A model generated the notes under the pieces. The model was not told where the DNA came from and ran no database searches. It saw only the letters and a list, made by a program, of their open reading frames with translations. A stretch of DNA of 64,000 bases from Belliella baltica DSM 15883. Its GTDB lineage: Bacteria; Bacteroidota; Bacteroidia; Cytophagales; Cyclobacteriaceae. The stretch spans positions 1,178,001 through 1,242,000 of the forward strand of contig NC_018010.1 in NCBI RefSeq assembly GCF_000265405.1. The letters run 5' to 3'. The translations under genes and the position numbers were made by a program. Positions 7,345 through 15,057 of this stretch are shown here, in pieces (the stretch's first letter is position 1; each line of letters opens with the position of its first letter).

Positions 7345-7980
7345 ATGACGAAACATTTCCTACTCTTATGTATTCTTTCAATAATATTATTTTCCTGTGA
7401 TAAACGAAAAAACAGAAAGCAGGAAGAAATCATCATTAAAGACATCCAGGTTTCAATGGAAAAGCTGGATAGTATTCAGATTGAGTATTTGGGGACCCCT
7501 AGTGTTCATGATATAGACCCGAAGATATATGTATTTGAGAATACGCCCTCTTTTGATCTGATTGAAGAGATCCCTTTAAATATTCCAAGTTATAACTTCT
7601 TCGAAGGTGAAAGATCTTATAATCCCAACACTTTGATGTATTTGTTTTCTAGTGGAACAATACAAACACTTACATGGGTAGACGGGTATTACTTAGTCGG
7701 ATATTTCCCAGGCTATGATAAACAAGACCTTGCTATATACTCCGAAAACAAGAGTCCTGAAGAATCTCGAGAGTTTGGAGAGAGGATGCGCAAAAAGTAC
7801 TTAGATCGTGTTGCTATTTTTGATTCTCTTGGCAACTTAGTGAGTGACTTTGCCCCATCAACCTTTGATCCTCGTAGCATCATTCTTCGTGACGGTCAGC
7901 TTTGGGCGATGGAAAAACCTGATCCAGATGTTGAGAAGGATTATTTTAGAGTTTTTAGGCTTGAACTTAAAGCTAATTAA
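7345..7980 (+). CDS. Short lipoprotein, probable shortened propeller family member
   Basis: A 211-residue lipoprotein: signal MTKHFLLLCILSIILFSC with the lipobox at Cys18, then a charged linker. The C-terminal part (RVAIFDSLGNLVSDFAPSTF, then DGQLWAMEKPDPDVEKDYFR) resembles the last blade of six-bladed beta-propeller or TolB-like lipoproteins of this phylum, which usually have 350-400 residues. I infer that the middle blades are missing. It is unclear whether the product folds. It lies between the decayed propeller gene and another shortened propeller gene, on the same strand. Confidence 0.65.
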   Translation: MTKHFLLLCILSIILFSCDKRKNRKQEEIIIKDIQVSMEKLDSIQIEYLGTPSVHDIDPKIYVFENTPSFDLIEEIPLNIPSYNFFEGERSYNPNTLMYLFSSGTIQTLTWVDGYYLVGYFPGYDKQDLAIYSENKSPEESREFGERMRKKYLDRVAIFDSLGNLVSDFAPSTFDPRSIILRDGQLWAMEKPDPDVEKDYFRVFRLELKAN

Positions 7981-8042
7981 CTAAAGATAAGTTTTATGAC
8001 CTCGCTGAAATATTTATCTTTAATTTTTTCTAACTAAAATTT

Positions 8043-8762
8043 ATGAAACACACCAAAACTCTTTCACTTCTACTTTTAATTATCCTTTACTCTTGCGGGC
8101 AAAAAGGTACTGATGATTTGCAACAGACCTTTTCCTACCAATTGGATACAGTTCTGATTAACTCCAAAGGAAAAAACCTAGATCTAACTAGGAACATTAC
8201 CAATTCGGATTTAAACGTAGAAGAAAGTACTATCTACTTGTTCAATAGTTTTGATCACTCAATTGATGAAATCAATCTGGAAAAACTGGAGTACGTAAGA
8301 AGTATTCCTTTTGAAAAGGAAGGACCAAATGGTACAAGCCATATCAATTATATCTATGCCCTGGCAGATGATTTGTTTTTTATTAAAGGATCTGTCAAAT
8401 CTGGAGTTTTCGATAAAAAAGGGATAGTATCGGTTGATATTTTACAAAATACTTATCAGGGATTTTTAGAGCAAGTAAAGTTCAGTCCTCCAGTCTGGGA
8501 TAAAGTAAATAAGAGGTACCTGCGCTTATCTGCCCAGAGAGTCTATACTGATATTAAGTCTGAGAACTCATTTCTTCACCAAATTAAAGAGACTAAAGTA
8601 TTTCTGACGGTTTTTGATGAAGATTTTAACCTAATCAGTGAAGGGGAAGTTCCTGAGTTCAACTCAGAAAGCGTGAAGTACTTTGCTAAGGATGGTAAGC
8701 TTTGGTATTTTACTAATGTGGATGATGAATTGGGGTTTGTTATACTTAGCTTGGAAAATTAA
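8043..8762 (+). CDS. Internally shortened DUF4221-like lipoprotein
   Basis: A 239-residue lipoprotein with signal MKHTKTLSLLLLIILYSC. Its N-terminal 130 residues (FEKEGPNG motif, GVFDKKG) and its C-terminal 105 residues (VFLTVFDEDFNLISEGEVPE, VDDELGFVILSLEN) match the tandem DUF4221 proteins at 27.7-31.2 kb block by block. Those have about 380 residues; the roughly 140 residues between GVFDKKG and VWDKVNKRY are absent, without a frameshift. This suggests an in-frame deletion of about two propeller blades. Its stop overlaps the stop of the convergent DUF1456 gene by a few bases. Confidence 0.75.
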   Translation: MKHTKTLSLLLLIILYSCGQKGTDDLQQTFSYQLDTVLINSKGKNLDLTRNITNSDLNVEESTIYLFNSFDHSIDEINLEKLEYVRSIPFEKEGPNGTSHINYIYALADDLFFIKGSVKSGVFDKKGIVSVDILQNTYQGFLEQVKFSPPVWDKVNKRYLRLSAQRVYTDIKSENSFLHQIKETKVFLTVFDEDFNLISEGEVPEFNSESVKYFAKDGKLWYFTNVDDELGFVILSLEN

Positions 8763-9229
8763 CTCCCTCCAGCAGGTCTATATTTCTCCTGCAAACCTCT
8801 CAAAAAATTCCTTAAAACTTGATCCTTGCAAGGTCTGTATTGGCTTTGTTCTGGTTTTCGAAATAGAGCGCTGAGTTCATGCTTGCCAAACCTAAATCCG
8901 ATCAAGTCCAAAGTGTCCAGAATATCTTCATCTTTCATATTCATGGCAATTTTCAATTTTCTGAAAATCGTGTTGTTGTTTAAGCTTTTTTCAGGCAGAG
9001 GTTGTTCACCCTCTTTCTTACCTCTGTTCTTGATTATCAAGCCATTTAAAAATGCAGCTAAATCTTTGTCATAAATGGGCTTACTTTCAGGATCATCATC
9101 TTTTTTCAGCCAGTCGCTCACCTCTGTTCTGCTGATTTCTAATGTTCCTAACCCAAAGATTGAAATCATTTCGTCATCAGAGAAGTCAAAAGTATAGCGC
9201 AAGCTTCGGAGTATATCGTTGTTGGTCAT
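8759..9229 (-). CDS. DUF1456 family protein (YehS-like)
   Basis: A 156-residue cytoplasmic protein beginning MTNNDILRSLRYTFDFSDDE. It has the duplicated DUF1456 unit: NNDILRSLRYTFDFSDDEMI in the first half and NNNTIFRKLKIAMNMKDEDI in the second, each followed by a helix and a K/R-rich segment. The function of this family is not established. The chosen ATG (complement of 9227-9229) starts at the first conserved residue; a longer in-frame extension upstream shows no family similarity. It is tail-to-tail with the lipoprotein gene at 8043-8762. Confidence 0.9.
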   Translation of the reverse strand: MTNNDILRSLRYTFDFSDDEMISIFGLGTLEISRTEVSDWLKKDDDPESKPIYDKDLAAFLNGLIIKNRGKKEGEQPLPEKSLNNNTIFRKLKIAMNMKDEDILDTLDLIGFRFGKHELSALFRKPEQSQYRPCKDQVLRNFLRGLQEKYRPAGGS

Positions 9230-9308
9230 GTTTGTTTTTGATTTTGGTATTTTACTACAAAAGAACACAATATTTTTCTCATGGAATAATTGGTGAACTT
9301 CGTGATAA

Positions 9309-9375
9309 CCTTTGTGCTCCTTGTGGTTAATTCTTCAAAGTGTTTTTTAACCACCAAGAACACTAAGGCACAAGG
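9309..9375. repeat. Imperfect inverted repeat of the dispersed AACCAC-type
   Basis: The left arm CCTTTGTGCTCCTTGTGGTT (from 9309) and the right arm from 9347 (TTAACCACCAAGAACACTAA, then GGCACAAGG) pair imperfectly. This wording (TTAACCAC..AAG..CACTAAGGCACAA) is a decayed intergenic repeat I recognise from many Bacteroidota genomes. It lies in the 157-bp gap between two minus-strand genes. Confidence 0.5.
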
Positions 9376-9386
9376 GTTTTTAAGAC

Positions 9387-10118
9387 TTACTTTACCCGGT
9401 AACTCAATCGCATCGTGATTGAAGCAGTTTTTTCTTTTGAACTTGTATTGAAAGTTCCGCCCCAAGAGTAGTCTTCAGAGGAATTTTGTCCTGTGATTTG
9501 AAATATTCCCATATTGGCAGAGATCAATTTTCCTAATTTGGAGCCTGAGTTTTCGGCAATACGTTCTGCCCTGAGACGAGCATCTTCCGTTGCTTTGGAG
9601 ATCATTTCTATTTTGAGGCTCTCTAGTTTTGTGTAATAATAGCGTGGAGCCTGAGAATAGAATTTGACACCCTGTAGCAGCAGTTCGGTGATTTCCCTGG
9701 AAATTTGCTCTACTTTATCCACATCATTGGATTCAATTTGAATGGATTGGTTCAACTGATATCCCAAAAATGTCTGACCCATGTAGTTGCCATTGTTGTT
9801 GTAATTTTGCTGGTATTGAGGATTTGTGTTTACAGCTTTGAAAATGATTTGTTCTTTTGGAATTCCTTTTCCAATCAAATAATCAGTGACTGCTTTTCGA
9901 TCTTTTTCCAAATCAGCATAAGCATCTTTGATTTCGAAACTTTCTCTACTGAAGTTTCCCTCCCATACGACCAAATCAGATGAGAAATTTTGTTCTCCCA
10001 GTCCAGTCACATCCACTGTACCAGACTTTTTGTTCCTATTGACAATAGAATTGCCCAAGATTGCGGCTGAAATGACAATTGCTAAAGCAAAAATAGCGGC
10101 TGTGAGGTGCTTTTTCAT
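9387..10118 (-). CDS. SIMPL domain protein (DUF541), membrane-anchored periplasmic
   Basis: A 243-residue protein with an N-terminal signal/anchor (LTAAIFALAIVISAAILGNS). The SIMPL/DUF541 domain covers about residues 35-240: VDVTGLGEQNFSSDLVVWEG at the start, a central helix (KAVTDYLIGKGIPKEQIIFK) and the typical DARLRAERIAENSGSKLGKL near the end. The family is related to mouse SIMPL and to Brucella BP26; its members form periplasmic oligomers of unclear function. It is transcribed alone. A -7 box TAAATTTG (complement of 10133-10140) lies 15 nt upstream, although a matching -33 box is not clear. Confidence 0.9.
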   Translation of the reverse strand: MKKHLTAAIFALAIVISAAILGNSIVNRNKKSGTVDVTGLGEQNFSSDLVVWEGNFSRESFEIKDAYADLEKDRKAVTDYLIGKGIPKEQIIFKAVNTNPQYQQNYNNNGNYMGQTFLGYQLNQSIQIESNDVDKVEQISREITELLLQGVKFYSQAPRYYYTKLESLKIEMISKATEDARLRAERIAENSGSKLGKLISANMGIFQITGQNSSEDYSWGGTFNTSSKEKTASITMRLSYRVK

Positions 10119-10252
10119 TTTTTGATGTTTTTCAAATTTATAGATAAAATACGGATTTAAGTACGAGTCGTAGCTTTGCTTTTTCTTTTTCTTTTATAAT
10201 TTTCAAAATATATTCTTCAATTGAATCAAAATTTATAACATAAGTAGCTACA

Positions 10253-10675
10253 ATGAAATTGTTTCAAAACGAAATTCAGTTAAAAAGTTTTCCAAGGGGA
10301 TATCATTTGATTACTGAGATTGTGGAAAATAAGATTCCAGAAATCAGTCAGATTCAAACAGGAATGCTTCAGATATTTATCAAACATACTTCAGCAGGAC
10401 TGACGATCAATGAGAATGCTGACCCGACTGTCAGAAAAGATTTTGAAACCTTTGTTAATGAGCTTGTTCCAGAAACTTATCCACGATTTATCCACACTTA
10501 TGAAGGCTCAGATGATATGCCTGCGCACTTGAAAAGCAGTATTTTAGGAAATAGTCTGCAAATACCGATAACTGGTGGAAAACTCAACCTTGGAACTTGG
10601 CAGGGAATTTACCTATGTGAATTCAGAGACCATGGAGGGCCTAGGAAACTGGTTTTGACTGCTTTTGGAGTGTGA
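10253..10675 (+). CDS. YjbQ/UPF0047 family protein
   Basis: A 140-residue protein of the YjbQ (UPF0047) family. Conserved blocks are FIKHTSAGLTINENADPTVR (about 42-61) and the C-terminal GTWQGIYLCEFRDHGGPRKL. The His of KHTSA and the Glu/Asp/His of CEFRDHGG are the family's putative metal or active-site residues. Some members have weak thiamine phosphate synthase activity, but the physiological role is uncertain. The gene ends directly against the stop of the convergent glycosidase gene, with no bases between them. Confidence 0.93.
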   Translation: MKLFQNEIQLKSFPRGYHLITEIVENKIPEISQIQTGMLQIFIKHTSAGLTINENADPTVRKDFETFVNELVPETYPRFIHTYEGSDDMPAHLKSSILGNSLQIPITGGKLNLGTWQGIYLCEFRDHGGPRKLVLTAFGV

Positions 10676-13081
10676 TTATAATTCTAGGGTGTAAATAATC
10701 GATTTTCCTTTACTTGAATAGGTACCCTTTTCTACAGAATCAAATTTAGTATTATCTATTTTTAATGATTTTATTTTGTAAAATAAAGGATCAAGGTGTA
10801 TTTCCCAGTCGCTATTTTCTTGTGTGACTTCTATCTTAATTTCATTTCCCTCCTTTTTGAATTTCATAGAAATACTGTTGTCGGATATGATCACATTTTC
10901 GATCTTGGCTTCATTCCAAGCACTTGGCATTTGAGGTTTGATGTGGATAACTTTCTTTTCCACATCAGGTTTGATCCCGAAAAACTGTGTTACGATTGGT
11001 ACGGCATAGCTATACAAATTCCATGCTTGTGCCATCATTCCATAGTCAGGTGAGACTTCGTAGATCGAGCCTGGTAAGGCAAAGCCAAAGGAGCGGGTCA
11101 TCCGCTTCAAATAGTCTAAGGCCTGATCGGGTCTTCCGTAATTGTTCTCAGCGATACCTTGTACACCCGTTGGCAAAGTCATCACTGCGCCTGTATAAGA
11201 GAAAACCTTGCTGCCTTCAAACTTCCCATCCTCAGATTCAGAAACCTCGTCTCTATCTATTCCTGTGACAAATACGCCAAAAGGATTCACAAACTTGCTC
11301 CCTTTATCTAAAGCTTTGATGGCTTTTTCTTCTTCAGCAATTCCCATTTCCATAGGTGTGTTGACAACCCAGTTGTGAAAAAGGACGAAGCCTTGCTTTT
11401 TATTTCTAGGGTATGTGGATAACTTCCTTTTAGTTGCTCTTAATTCTTCGACAGCCCAAGGTTTATTTAAGGTATCAGCTCTTACAATTGCAGCATCGAT
11501 CAATTTCATAGCTTCGGCTGTAGTTCCAATAAAATCGGCATACGAACTGAATTCTTCAACCCAAAATTCTTCGTTTATTTTCCTTTTTAGCTGGTCAGCT
11601 GTTTGTTGATAACTTTCGGATTGTTCTGCATCACCTATCACTTTAGCCATTTTTGCTGCATCAGCAAATGCTTTTTGAGTGTAAACAGCCACATCTATCA
11701 TCTCGGATTCTAATCCGTGAATTTCCATCATGCCATAACCATCAGGAAAGAGATTTCCATCTTTGTCCTTTTCTTCCATCAGCCATTTTAGACCTTTCTT
11801 GATAAAGGGATAATATTTTTCTAAAAACTCTTTATCTCCAGTCCATTGATAGACCCACCATATCAGAGAGGCAAACTGTGGCGTTTCATTGATGTTTCCT
11901 GGATTGAAAATCACACCATTTGTACTGACTTCATGGATAACCTGACCATTGCCGTTAGATTCAGAGAGTTTGTGGATAAGTTCAATAGTGCGATATACCA
12001 AATCCTTTCTTCCTGTAGCTATAGCCCCTTTTAATGTGTATTCATTGTCCACACCAAACCACCAAGGATAATCCGGCATCCCCGCGCCAAGCCCTCGACC
12101 TACTTCAGGCACATCTCTCACCAGCCACTCGGTGTTATATTTCACCCATTCAAAAGCTTCCTGCAATTCCTTATCGGGAATAGTTAACTTTGACATGGAA
12201 GCGATTCTTCCATAATGCTTGATTTTGTCCTTCAAGTAAGTTTCATAGTGTTGCGCCAAAAGATCATAGGTTTTTTCAACATTTTGCTGAGAAGTATAAG
12301 AACCCGCTATGAAAACCTTGACTGTCTTTTCTTCTTTCGATTTTAAGGATATTTTGTATTGTAGATTGGCAGAAGTTCCTTTTCCCTGTGATGTGTAGTT
12401 ACAGTTTGGATCAGCCGCTTCTGATTGTATTGCTATTTCATTTGAACCAAAAAGTACGTACCATTCATTGGATTGATCTTTTCCCCGCCAAGCTTGCCTA
12501 ATTTCATCAAAAACTAAGTTATCCACATCATCAATCATCCCCACTCTTTCACCTAGCCATGCCGGCATCAAATCAGTATAGCCCGAAAAATTAAAATCAA
12601 AAGTCTGCTTTTGATCACTCTTATTGGTAAAAGTGTATTCTATGATGACACCTTCTATCGCATCAGGAACAAATTGAAACCTTGAGATTTCTAAATCTGG
12701 GATGGTTGATTCAAAGACATGCTTGTTTCCAAATGGGAAATTAACAAACTGATCAGCGCGATCTAGACAATAAGAACTTCCGTCTATTTGGACCGAGTTT
12801 GTAAATCCATCCATCAATTTGATAGGATGATTCCAAATCCCCCCCATTTCACCTTCGACATGCCATCCTAAATCCGGGAAAGTTCCATTTTGATGCCCTA
12901 CCATATAGACACGATCACCTGCTGCAACAAAAGGAGAGTTGAGATATTCTTTTTTTCCAATCAACTGAGGACTATCAGCGATAAGATTTTGTAAATTAGT
13001 TTGGGGAGGTTCAGATTTGCATCCAAAAACAAGAAAGGCTAAAAAAACAAAGTAGAGGTGATCTAGGGTGAATTTATTCAT
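10676..13081 (-). CDS. Lipoprotein with six-hairpin glycosidase domain (glycogen-debranching-like)
   Basis: An 801-residue lipoprotein (FVFLAFLVFGC lipobox at Cys21). Residues about 40-290 form a beta-rich N-terminal domain. From about 300 an (alpha/alpha)6-barrel follows, with DYPWWFGVDNEYTLKGAIAT, HEVSTNGVIFNPGNINETPQ and EIHGLESEMIDVAVYTQKAF, the pattern of amylo-alpha-1,6-glucosidase/GH63/GH133-type enzymes. A beta-sandwich tail (about 700-800) closes it. Candidate catalytic acids are in GVDNEY and GLESEM, but I cannot assign them or the substrate. It probably acts on oligosaccharides at the cell surface. A perfect 14-bp inverted repeat lies immediately before the start codon. Confidence 0.75.
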   Translation of the reverse strand: MNKFTLDHLYFVFLAFLVFGCKSEPPQTNLQNLIADSPQLIGKKEYLNSPFVAAGDRVYMVGHQNGTFPDLGWHVEGEMGGIWNHPIKLMDGFTNSVQIDGSSYCLDRADQFVNFPFGNKHVFESTIPDLEISRFQFVPDAIEGVIIEYTFTNKSDQKQTFDFNFSGYTDLMPAWLGERVGMIDDVDNLVFDEIRQAWRGKDQSNEWYVLFGSNEIAIQSEAADPNCNYTSQGKGTSANLQYKISLKSKEEKTVKVFIAGSYTSQQNVEKTYDLLAQHYETYLKDKIKHYGRIASMSKLTIPDKELQEAFEWVKYNTEWLVRDVPEVGRGLGAGMPDYPWWFGVDNEYTLKGAIATGRKDLVYRTIELIHKLSESNGNGQVIHEVSTNGVIFNPGNINETPQFASLIWWVYQWTGDKEFLEKYYPFIKKGLKWLMEEKDKDGNLFPDGYGMMEIHGLESEMIDVAVYTQKAFADAAKMAKVIGDAEQSESYQQTADQLKRKINEEFWVEEFSSYADFIGTTAEAMKLIDAAIVRADTLNKPWAVEELRATKRKLSTYPRNKKQGFVLFHNWVVNTPMEMGIAEEEKAIKALDKGSKFVNPFGVFVTGIDRDEVSESEDGKFEGSKVFSYTGAVMTLPTGVQGIAENNYGRPDQALDYLKRMTRSFGFALPGSIYEVSPDYGMMAQAWNLYSYAVPIVTQFFGIKPDVEKKVIHIKPQMPSAWNEAKIENVIISDNSISMKFKKEGNEIKIEVTQENSDWEIHLDPLFYKIKSLKIDNTKFDSVEKGTYSSKGKSIIYTLEL

Positions 13082-13086
13082 AGCAA

Positions 13087-13126
13087 AAGGTATAAGACTT
13101 GATAATAAATGTAAGTCTTATACCTT
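13087..13126 (-). promoter_or_regulatory. 14-bp inverted repeat in front of the glycosidase gene
   Basis: AAGGTATAAGACTT (13087-13100) and AAGTCTTATACCTT (13113-13126) are perfect complements separated by 12 nt. The inner arm ends 5 nt upstream of the start codon at 13081, so the structure is either an operator overlapping the promoter or a 5' UTR stem-loop that can hide the translation start. Confidence 0.55.
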
Positions 13127-13362
13127 AATTATCATACTTTATAACTCCACCTTTACAGCTCGATAACAAGATTTTTGTGGTTGAATTTATGAATGGCAAA
13201 TTGATTGAGCTTATTATGCTTGCTGTTTTTTGGATTTTTTTCCAATATAATGCATGTTTTTTATTTCTCAGGAAGATACATTTCATGGTATTTAACTTTG
13301 GTAATAGGTGTAAATATCGGATAAAGTAAAAATAGACCTTACCGATTTTAAAATAAAAATTG

Positions 13363-13370
13363 TACCTTTG
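13363..13370 (+). promoter_or_regulatory. -7 promoter element adjoining the Fic start codon
   Basis: TACCTTTG matches TAnnTTTG and ends four bases before the ATG at 13375. If used, transcription would start at or next to the start codon, giving a leaderless mRNA. No clear TTTG lies 19 nt upstream. Confidence 0.4.
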
Positions 13371-13374
13371 AAGC

Positions 13375-14331
13375 ATGAAATATGATTTTAATATAGGGCA
13401 GTTGAGCGAAAATACCTTGCAATTGATGCAATCTGTGCATAATAAAAAGCAAAGATTGGATATGTTTCGTCCTATTCCTCACGCTTTGCTGGCCAATATT
13501 AGAGAAAACCTGAATATAGAATGGACTTATAATTCCAATCATATTGAAGGGAATACACTCACCTTGCAAGAGACCCGAATGGTGCTTGAAGATGGGATTA
13601 CCGTGGGTGGTAAATCTTTGAACGAGCATCTTGAGATTGTAAACCACAGAGAGGCCATAAACTATGTAGAGTCTTTGGTATCATCAGATTATAAACTTAC
13701 TGAAAGAGATGTTTTGGATGTGCACGAATTGGTGCTCAATAAAATCCAAAAGGACTTTGCTGGAAGATTTCGTACGGCTGGTGTTCGTATTGGAGGGGCT
13801 AATTTTATACCTCCCAATGCGCTAAAAGTGCCCGATTTGATTACCGAATTGATTGACTGGGAGAATACTTGTACGATGGATATTCTTGAAAAAGTCGCCT
13901 TATTTCACCATCGATTTGTGTGGGTTCATCCTTTTTTTGATGGCAATGGCCGCACGGTTCGCTTGATAATGAATTTACTGCTAATGAAAGAAGGTTTTCC
14001 TCCTGCGGTGATATTAGGTGTAGATAGAAAGCGCTATTACCAAGCTTTGAATCTGGCCAATACAGGTAATTTTGATAAGCTGACGTTTCTGATTGTGCAA
14101 GCTATTGACAGATCTCTTACCATTTATTTAAACAGTTTGGAAGATACTACCGGTGATTTTGACGCTATTTCCAATATTGTCAAAGAGCCTGATGTGCCTT
14201 ATGGTCAGGAGTACATTAGCTTGTTAGCACGTCAAGGAAAAATAGAAGCCTATAAAGAGGGTCGAGTATGGTACACCTCCAAAAAATCTGTTGAAAATTA
14301 TCTAAAAGGAAAAAAAGGGAAGAAATCTTAA
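13375..14331 (+). CDS. Fic family protein, class II (self-inhibited adenylyltransferase)
   Basis: A 318-residue Fic protein. The active-site motif H185-P-F-F-D-G-N-G-R-T-V-R196 matches HxFx(D/E)GNGRxxR, so the enzyme can probably transfer AMP (or another nucleotide part) to a hydroxyl side chain. An inhibitory motif S54-N-H-I-E58-G59 matches (S/T)xxxE(G/N) and places it in class II, where the glutamate blocks productive ATP binding. The C-terminal 45 residues (QEYISLLARQGKIEAYKEGR, then SVENYLKGKKGKK) look like a winged/excisionase-like DNA-binding domain. No separate antitoxin gene is adjacent, as expected for a self-inhibited Fic. Confidence 0.93.
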   Translation: MKYDFNIGQLSENTLQLMQSVHNKKQRLDMFRPIPHALLANIRENLNIEWTYNSNHIEGNTLTLQETRMVLEDGITVGGKSLNEHLEIVNHREAINYVESLVSSDYKLTERDVLDVHELVLNKIQKDFAGRFRTAGVRIGGANFIPPNALKVPDLITELIDWENTCTMDILEKVALFHHRFVWVHPFFDGNGRTVRLIMNLLLMKEGFPPAVILGVDRKRYYQALNLANTGNFDKLTFLIVQAIDRSLTIYLNSLEDTTGDFDAISNIVKEPDVPYGQEYISLLARQGKIEAYKEGRVWYTSKKSVENYLKGKKGKKS

Positions 14332-14346
14332 ATCTTCCCTTTTTTT
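14311..14346. terminator. Bidirectional terminator after the Fic gene
   Basis: AAAAAAGGGAAGA and TCTTCCCTTTTTT pair perfectly around a short loop that contains the Fic stop codon. The A run on one side and the T run on the other fit termination of both the Fic gene and the convergent gene at 14351. Confidence 0.85.
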
Positions 14347-14350
14347 ATAA

Positions 14351-14932
14351 TTAATCTTCCCAACCCCAAGGAGTAGGAGGTGTTTCTACTTCTTTGGTCA
14401 GATCAAATTTAACTATGATGGGAGAATTGTTATTGATTCTTCGAAGATTATAAGTAAAAGAAGTGTCATCCAAAGTTATCCACCAAACATTAGTAGCTGC
14501 ATAAGGAATCAAATCTGTAGTTTCCTGATCTGCTGGGAAAAATTGAACTTTAGCCATTCCCGTGTTGCTGCTCAATCCTCCATACTGAGTTACTCTGTCT
14601 TCAGTTCCATCTTCATGCCTATGGTCATGCTTGAGTTTGATCAAGTTTCCTTCTTCCATTGTCAATACCCAAGTTCGAGAGTGGTCGTCACCAACGTGAA
14701 ACGGAACAGTGATCTTCCCATCTTCGCATGTTCTCACGTGCATGACAAGTTTTTTGCCATAGAATTGGTCATTTTCTGATGCATTTAGCATCTCGCCTTC
14801 AAATGATTTGCCACAATGCTTGGATAGATTTTCCCAGAAAGTCAATGATCCAGGGCCTTCTGGTGCTGAAGTCCTTTGAGCCTGAACTTGTAGGCTGATG
14901 AGTATTGAAATTAGGATAAGAAGCTTTTTCAT
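14351..14932 (-). CDS. Secreted protein of unknown function
   Basis: A 193-residue protein with a clear signal peptide (KKLLILISILISLQVQAQ, cleavage after VQA). The mature part is rich in beta-strand-like segments, with two cysteines (C40 in LSKHCGKSFEGEML and C69 in VRTCEDGKITVPF) that may form a disulfide, and a His-rich stretch (LKHDHRHEDGTEDR). It ends in PPTPWGWED. I do not recognise a named domain. It is transcribed toward the Fic gene and separated from it by a bidirectional terminator. Confidence 0.75.
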   Translation of the reverse strand: MKKLLILISILISLQVQAQRTSAPEGPGSLTFWENLSKHCGKSFEGEMLNASENDQFYGKKLVMHVRTCEDGKITVPFHVGDDHSRTWVLTMEEGNLIKLKHDHRHEDGTEDRVTQYGGLSSNTGMAKVQFFPADQETTDLIPYAATNVWWITLDDTSFTYNLRRINNNSPIIVKFDLTKEVETPPTPWGWED

Positions 14933-15057
14933 GTTTTTAAATTTTGCACAATTGATTTGTGTGATTTCTTTTAAGACAATTATTTACAGTGATACAATAA
15001 GGCTAAAATTCTCGGAAATGCCCAAACACTTTATATAAACAGGCTGTTATTTATTTA

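Noticed and set aside
13125..13376. 83-residue minus-strand frame upstream of the Fic gene
   Set aside because: Composition is that of AT-rich non-coding DNA, with no motif and no sensible neighbour.
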